Shown: one piece after another, positions 61,460-64,000 of the stretch
How the letters are laid out: each line of letters opens with the position of its first letter
Numbering within the stretch: the stretch's first letter is position 1
NCBI GenBank assembly: GCA_963758205.1
Contig: CAVWUM010000002.1
Span: 186,001-250,000, forward strand
Source: Owenweeksia sp963758205
Lineage (GTDB): Bacteria > Bacteroidota > Bacteroidia > Flavobacteriales > Schleiferiaceae
Direction of reading: 5' to 3'
DNA: 64,000 bases
Notes under the pieces: model-generated
Seen by the model: the letters and a program-made list of their open reading frames with translations, nothing else
What the model was told of the DNA's origin: nothing
Databases searched by the model: none
Made by a program: the position numbers and the translations under genes

Positions 61460-62572
61460 ATGAAAATCGGGTACGAAGCCAAAAGAATTTATCACAACGC
61501 CAGTGGGCTAGGCAATTATGGCCGAAACCTCATCAGGGCTTTGGCTACCTCCTATCCCAAAAACCAATACCACCTCTATAATCCGAAAACGGCTAAAATT
61601 CCTTTTGGGGAGTTTTTGCCTTCAGTGATTGAAGAAAAGCCGAGCATACCAAATCCATTGTACGCTAACATTTGGCGGCAACGCCTTATGAGTGATAGGG
61701 TGAAGAAAGATGGTATTGAAATTTTTCATGGACTGGCGCAGGAGCTTCCTCTTGGTCTGCATAAAAAGGGTATAAAAACCGTCCTTACCGTACACGACCT
61801 TATTTTTATGCGCTACCCTCAGCTGTATAACTATATCGATCGTAAGATTTACATCCGGAAGCTAAAATCTGCCTGCAGGCGAGCTAATGAAATTGTGGCT
61901 ATAAGCGAGCAGACCAAGAACGATTTGGTGGATTTTATGAATGTGCCAAGAGATAGAATAAAGGTAATTTACCAGGGCGTAAATCCCATTTACTGGGAAA
62001 AATTTGAAGATGAGCAACCTCAGGATGTCCGCGACAGATATGGGCTTCCTGAGAAATTTGCGCTATTTGTAGGCACTCTGGAAATTCGCAAAGGCGTGGA
62101 TAAGCTGCTTAAGGCTCAGCTGGATCTGAATATCCCGATTGTATATGTAGGTCGCAAAACAAAGTTTTGGGAACAGATATCCGGACAGAAAAAATATGAC
62201 AGCATTCGCCACCTGATTTTTACCCCGGAGGTGAAAGAGGATGAGCTATTGGCCAAATTGTACAGGGTAGCCAATGTTTTTATTTACCCTTCCATTTTTG
62301 AAGGGTTTGGTATTCCGGTGTTGGAGGCCCTTGTATCCAAAACTCCGGTAATAACCTCCAATACCAGTAGTTTACCTGAAGTGGCCGGGCCGTCTTCAAT
62401 TTTAGTCAACCCTGAGGACCAGCAGGAGATAACCGAAGCTTTAAAGAGACTGTGGGAGGATGAAGAGCTCCGCCAAAACATGGCTCAAACCGGCTATGAT
62501 TTTGCTCAGAACTTTACTGATGAAGCCATCGCGAAAACCTGGATGCGACTGTATGAATCGATGAAAGCTTAA
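61460..62572 (+). CDS. Glycosyltransferase family 4 protein
   Basis: 370 aa, GT-B fold. N-terminal Rossmann (GYEAKRIYHNASGLGNYGRNL), then YANIWRQ, IVAISEQTKNDL-like EIVAISEQT, and the C-terminal GT4 nucleotide-sugar domain: FVGTLEIRKGVDKL, FIYPSIFEGFGIPVLEAL (E-x7-E), KTPVITSNTSSLPEVAG. Probably transfers a sugar from GDP-mannose or UDP-sugar to a surface glycan; nearby manC could supply the donor. No operon partner on the left; VOC and GT2 genes follow. Confidence 0.88.
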   Translation: MKIGYEAKRIYHNASGLGNYGRNLIRALATSYPKNQYHLYNPKTAKIPFGEFLPSVIEEKPSIPNPLYANIWRQRLMSDRVKKDGIEIFHGLAQELPLGLHKKGIKTVLTVHDLIFMRYPQLYNYIDRKIYIRKLKSACRRANEIVAISEQTKNDLVDFMNVPRDRIKVIYQGVNPIYWEKFEDEQPQDVRDRYGLPEKFALFVGTLEIRKGVDKLLKAQLDLNIPIVYVGRKTKFWEQISGQKKYDSIRHLIFTPEVKEDELLAKLYRVANVFIYPSIFEGFGIPVLEALVSKTPVITSNTSSLPEVAGPSSILVNPEDQQEITEALKRLWEDEELRQNMAQTGYDFAQNFTDEAIAKTWMRLYESMKA

Positions 62573-62617
62573 TTTCGTGCTCGTTCAAAATTCCCTTAAA
62601 CTTAAAATCCTTTCGTC

Positions 62618-63007
62618 ATGAAGTTTGCTTACACGATTTTATATGTAAAAAACGTAGAGGAAACTATCGGGTTCTATGAAAACGCATTTGGTTTCAAACG
62701 TAAGTTTATAACTCCTGAGAAAGATTATGGTGAATTAATTACAGGTGAGACAACTATCTCCTTTGCCTCTGTTGATTTAGGAAATTCCAATTTTAAAAAT
62801 GGGTTTCAACCTATTACAAACAAGAATAAGCCAGTAGGTGTGGAATTGGCATTTACCACTGAAAACATAGAAATCGATTTTGAGAGAGCTCAAAATGCCG
62901 GAGCTACTGTATATGAAACCATCAAAAAAAAACCATGGGGACAACAGGTAGGCTACCTTTTGGATAATAATGGCTTTTTAATTGAAGTTTGTACCCCAGT
63001 TGAATAG
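62618..63007 (+). CDS. VOC-family (glyoxalase/bleomycin resistance-type) protein
   Basis: 129 aa, two beta-alpha-beta-beta-beta modules: AYTILYVKNVEETIGFYENAFGF and the second half with VELAFTTENIEIDFERAQNAGA, GYLLDNNGFLIEVCTPV. The Glu in LIEVC and a Tyr/His-type first ligand would form the metal site. Substrate unknown. Between two glycosyltransferase genes. Confidence 0.85.
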   Translation: MKFAYTILYVKNVEETIGFYENAFGFKRKFITPEKDYGELITGETTISFASVDLGNSNFKNGFQPITNKNKPVGVELAFTTENIEIDFERAQNAGATVYETIKKKPWGQQVGYLLDNNGFLIEVCTPVE

Positions 63008-63042
63008 AAATAACAAAGCTGCGAGAATAATAAATTTCCTTA

Positions 63043-63810
63043 ATGAACAAACTCACGGCCATAATCCCTACCGGTAATGAAGAGCACAACATAGAGGCTG
63101 TGCTAAAATCCGTTGATTTTGCCGATGAAATTATTGTGGTGGACTCCTACTCTACCGACCGTACTGTGGAATTGGCGAAAAAGCATGGTGCTACTGTAAT
63201 CCAAAGAAAATATGACAGCCCCGCGGCACAGAAAAACTGGGCTATACCACACGCCACGCACAACTGGATTTTAATACTGGATGCTGATGAAAGAGTTACT
63301 CTGCAGCTGAAAGAAGAAATACAAAGTATATTAAGTAAAGACCCCGTGGAAAACGGTTTTTGGATTCCTCGCCAAAACTACTTTATGGGGAAGAAGATTA
63401 ACTATAGCGGCTGGCAAAACGATAAGGTTTTACGACTATTCCGCAAGGGAAAAGCACTTTACAAAGAAAAGCGTGTCCACGAGGAAATGAAGGCCGAGGG
63501 TAAAACCGGCCGCTTAAAAAATAAACTGGATCATCATACTTACATTGGTCTGGATCATTACCTGGCCAAAACCTACCGCTATTCTACATGGGGTGCTTAT
63601 GATAAGGTTTCTAAAGTAAAAAAGGTAACCTTGTTCCATTTACTAGTAAAGCCACTTTTTACCTTTATCAAAATGTACATTTTAAAACTTGGAATTCTGG
63701 ATGGAAAAGTTGGTTTTATCATTGCAGCCAACTCGGCCACCTACACCTTTCAGCGCTCTTTAAAAATCTGGCGTATTAAAGAAGGTGAAAGTCTGCAGAC
63801 TGAATTTTAA
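63043..63810 (+). CDS. Glycosyltransferase family 2 protein
   Basis: 255 aa, GT-A fold. AIIPTGNEEHNIEAVLKSV, EIIVVDSYSTDRTVELA, QKNWAIPHA and the DxD-like LILDADERVT. Then W-rich WIPRQNYFMG and the C-terminal membrane-associated segment (LFHLLVKPLFTFIKMYIL). Resembles the LPS core heptosyl/glucosyltransferase WaaE-KdtX group. Probably part of surface polysaccharide assembly with the GT4 gene. Confidence 0.88.
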   Translation: MNKLTAIIPTGNEEHNIEAVLKSVDFADEIIVVDSYSTDRTVELAKKHGATVIQRKYDSPAAQKNWAIPHATHNWILILDADERVTLQLKEEIQSILSKDPVENGFWIPRQNYFMGKKINYSGWQNDKVLRLFRKGKALYKEKRVHEEMKAEGKTGRLKNKLDHHTYIGLDHYLAKTYRYSTWGAYDKVSKVKKVTLFHLLVKPLFTFIKMYILKLGILDGKVGFIIAANSATYTFQRSLKIWRIKEGESLQTEF

Positions 63811-63848
63811 ACTCCCCTTCCCGCTTTGTATTCCCCGCGCGTACTGCC

Positions 63849-63857
63849 TACTTTTGC
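63849..63857 (+). promoter_or_regulatory. -7 promoter box TACTTTTGC upstream of the last gene
   Basis: Perfect TAnnTTTGC, 15 nt before the ATG at 63873. Confidence 0.6.
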
Positions 63858-63872
63858 AGCCAATTTTTACGC

Positions 63873-64000
63873 ATGACGTCTCAGTTTCTATTCATCGTCC
63901 TAACCATATTGTTGCTTTTTGGCATTTTACTGTTGTTCACGTTAAAGTCAGGTTTGCAGCTGCAGTATATAAATATCAAAAACCGAAAAAAAGCTGGCTC
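63873..64000 (+). CDS. Membrane protein, 5' part (3' end outside window)
   Basis: The ATG at 63873 opens a frame to the window edge: TSQFLFIVLTILLLFGILLLF is a single strong transmembrane segment, followed by TLKSGLQLQYINIKNRKKAGS with a basic tail (positive-inside). About 42 residues are visible. Too short to identify. Confidence 0.6.
   Translation, partial: MTSQFLFIVLTILLLFGILLLFTLKSGLQLQYINIKNRKKAG

Overview
The window is a chromosomal segment of a Bacteroidota bacterium, most likely order Flavobacteriales (a Cryomorphaceae-like lineage would fit, but this is tentative). The evidence is: type IX secretion sorting domains (types A and B), a GldI-like lipoprotein, class II HMG-CoA reductase next to a GYDIA-family GHMP kinase, BatA, DUF5777-like and CHU_C-type proteins, TAnnTTTG-type -7 promoter boxes, and starts without Shine-Dalgarno sequences. 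I see no rRNA, tRNA, CRISPR array, phage or transposase.

Layout. 0-6.3 kb: 3' part of uvrB, a T9SS type B protein flanked by two copies of an approximately 220-250 bp repeat that carries a copy of the uvrB 3' end, then an outer-membrane beta-barrel receptor. 6.3-11.0 kb: a minus-strand operon of nrnA, a gldI-like lipoprotein and three tandem cyclophilin-FKBP fusion immunophilins predicted to be lipoprotein, periplasmic and cytoplasmic. 11.2-17.1 kb: MFS transporter, small OB-fold protein, and a YceI-histidine kinase-LytTR operon whose kinase is frameshifted. 17.4-21.7 kb: T9SS protein, two c-heme-like lipoproteins, a second YceI protein and a beta-barrel protein. 21.8-27.9 kb: L-2-hydroxyglutarate oxidase, secreted C1 peptidase, frameshifted lipoprotein peptide deformylase, beta-barrel protein, frameshifted small secreted protein, DUF6745-like protein and an unlisted 59-aa zinc ribbon. 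28-30.2 kb: mevalonate-pathway pair. 30.3-36.2 kb: T9SS adhesin-like protein, fluoride channel, PAP2 phosphatase, obg, adk, manC.

36.2-43.8 kb is a photoprotection and carotenoid cluster: a CarH/LitR-like MerR-B12 regulator, sigma factor, crtI, crtB, idi, a tetrahydrobiopterin-type PTPS, an SDR lacking the catalytic Tyr, a flavin reductase and a photolyase. HMG-CoA reductase (28 kb) and IDI (39 kb) would feed isoprenoid units to CrtB/CrtI. 43.8-45.4 kb is prfC.

45.4-53.6 kb is the most unusual locus. Five tightly coupled minus-strand genes encode a ThiF/E1-like adenylyltransferase (Rv1355c-type), a GNAT/FeeM-like putative acyltransferase, a 7TMR-DISM histidine kinase, a receiver-kinase hybrid and a lone receiver. 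They lie opposite a divergent receiver gene coupled to a secreted trypsin-like protease. I propose a small-molecule synthesis and sensing module.

53.6-64 kb: an ABC transporter whose permease has an expanded Glu/Arg- and His-rich repeat loop, coupled to two CFFCGxAGPE proteins (possible metal handling), an alpha/beta hydrolase, BatA, a dihydroorotase homologue without its HxH metal motif, two glycosyltransferases, a VOC protein and the start of a membrane protein.

Four genes (histidine kinase, deformylase, 26-kb secreted protein, protease) each need a single-base indel correction to be read in full. This is either assembly error or real decay and should be resolved before interpreting them.
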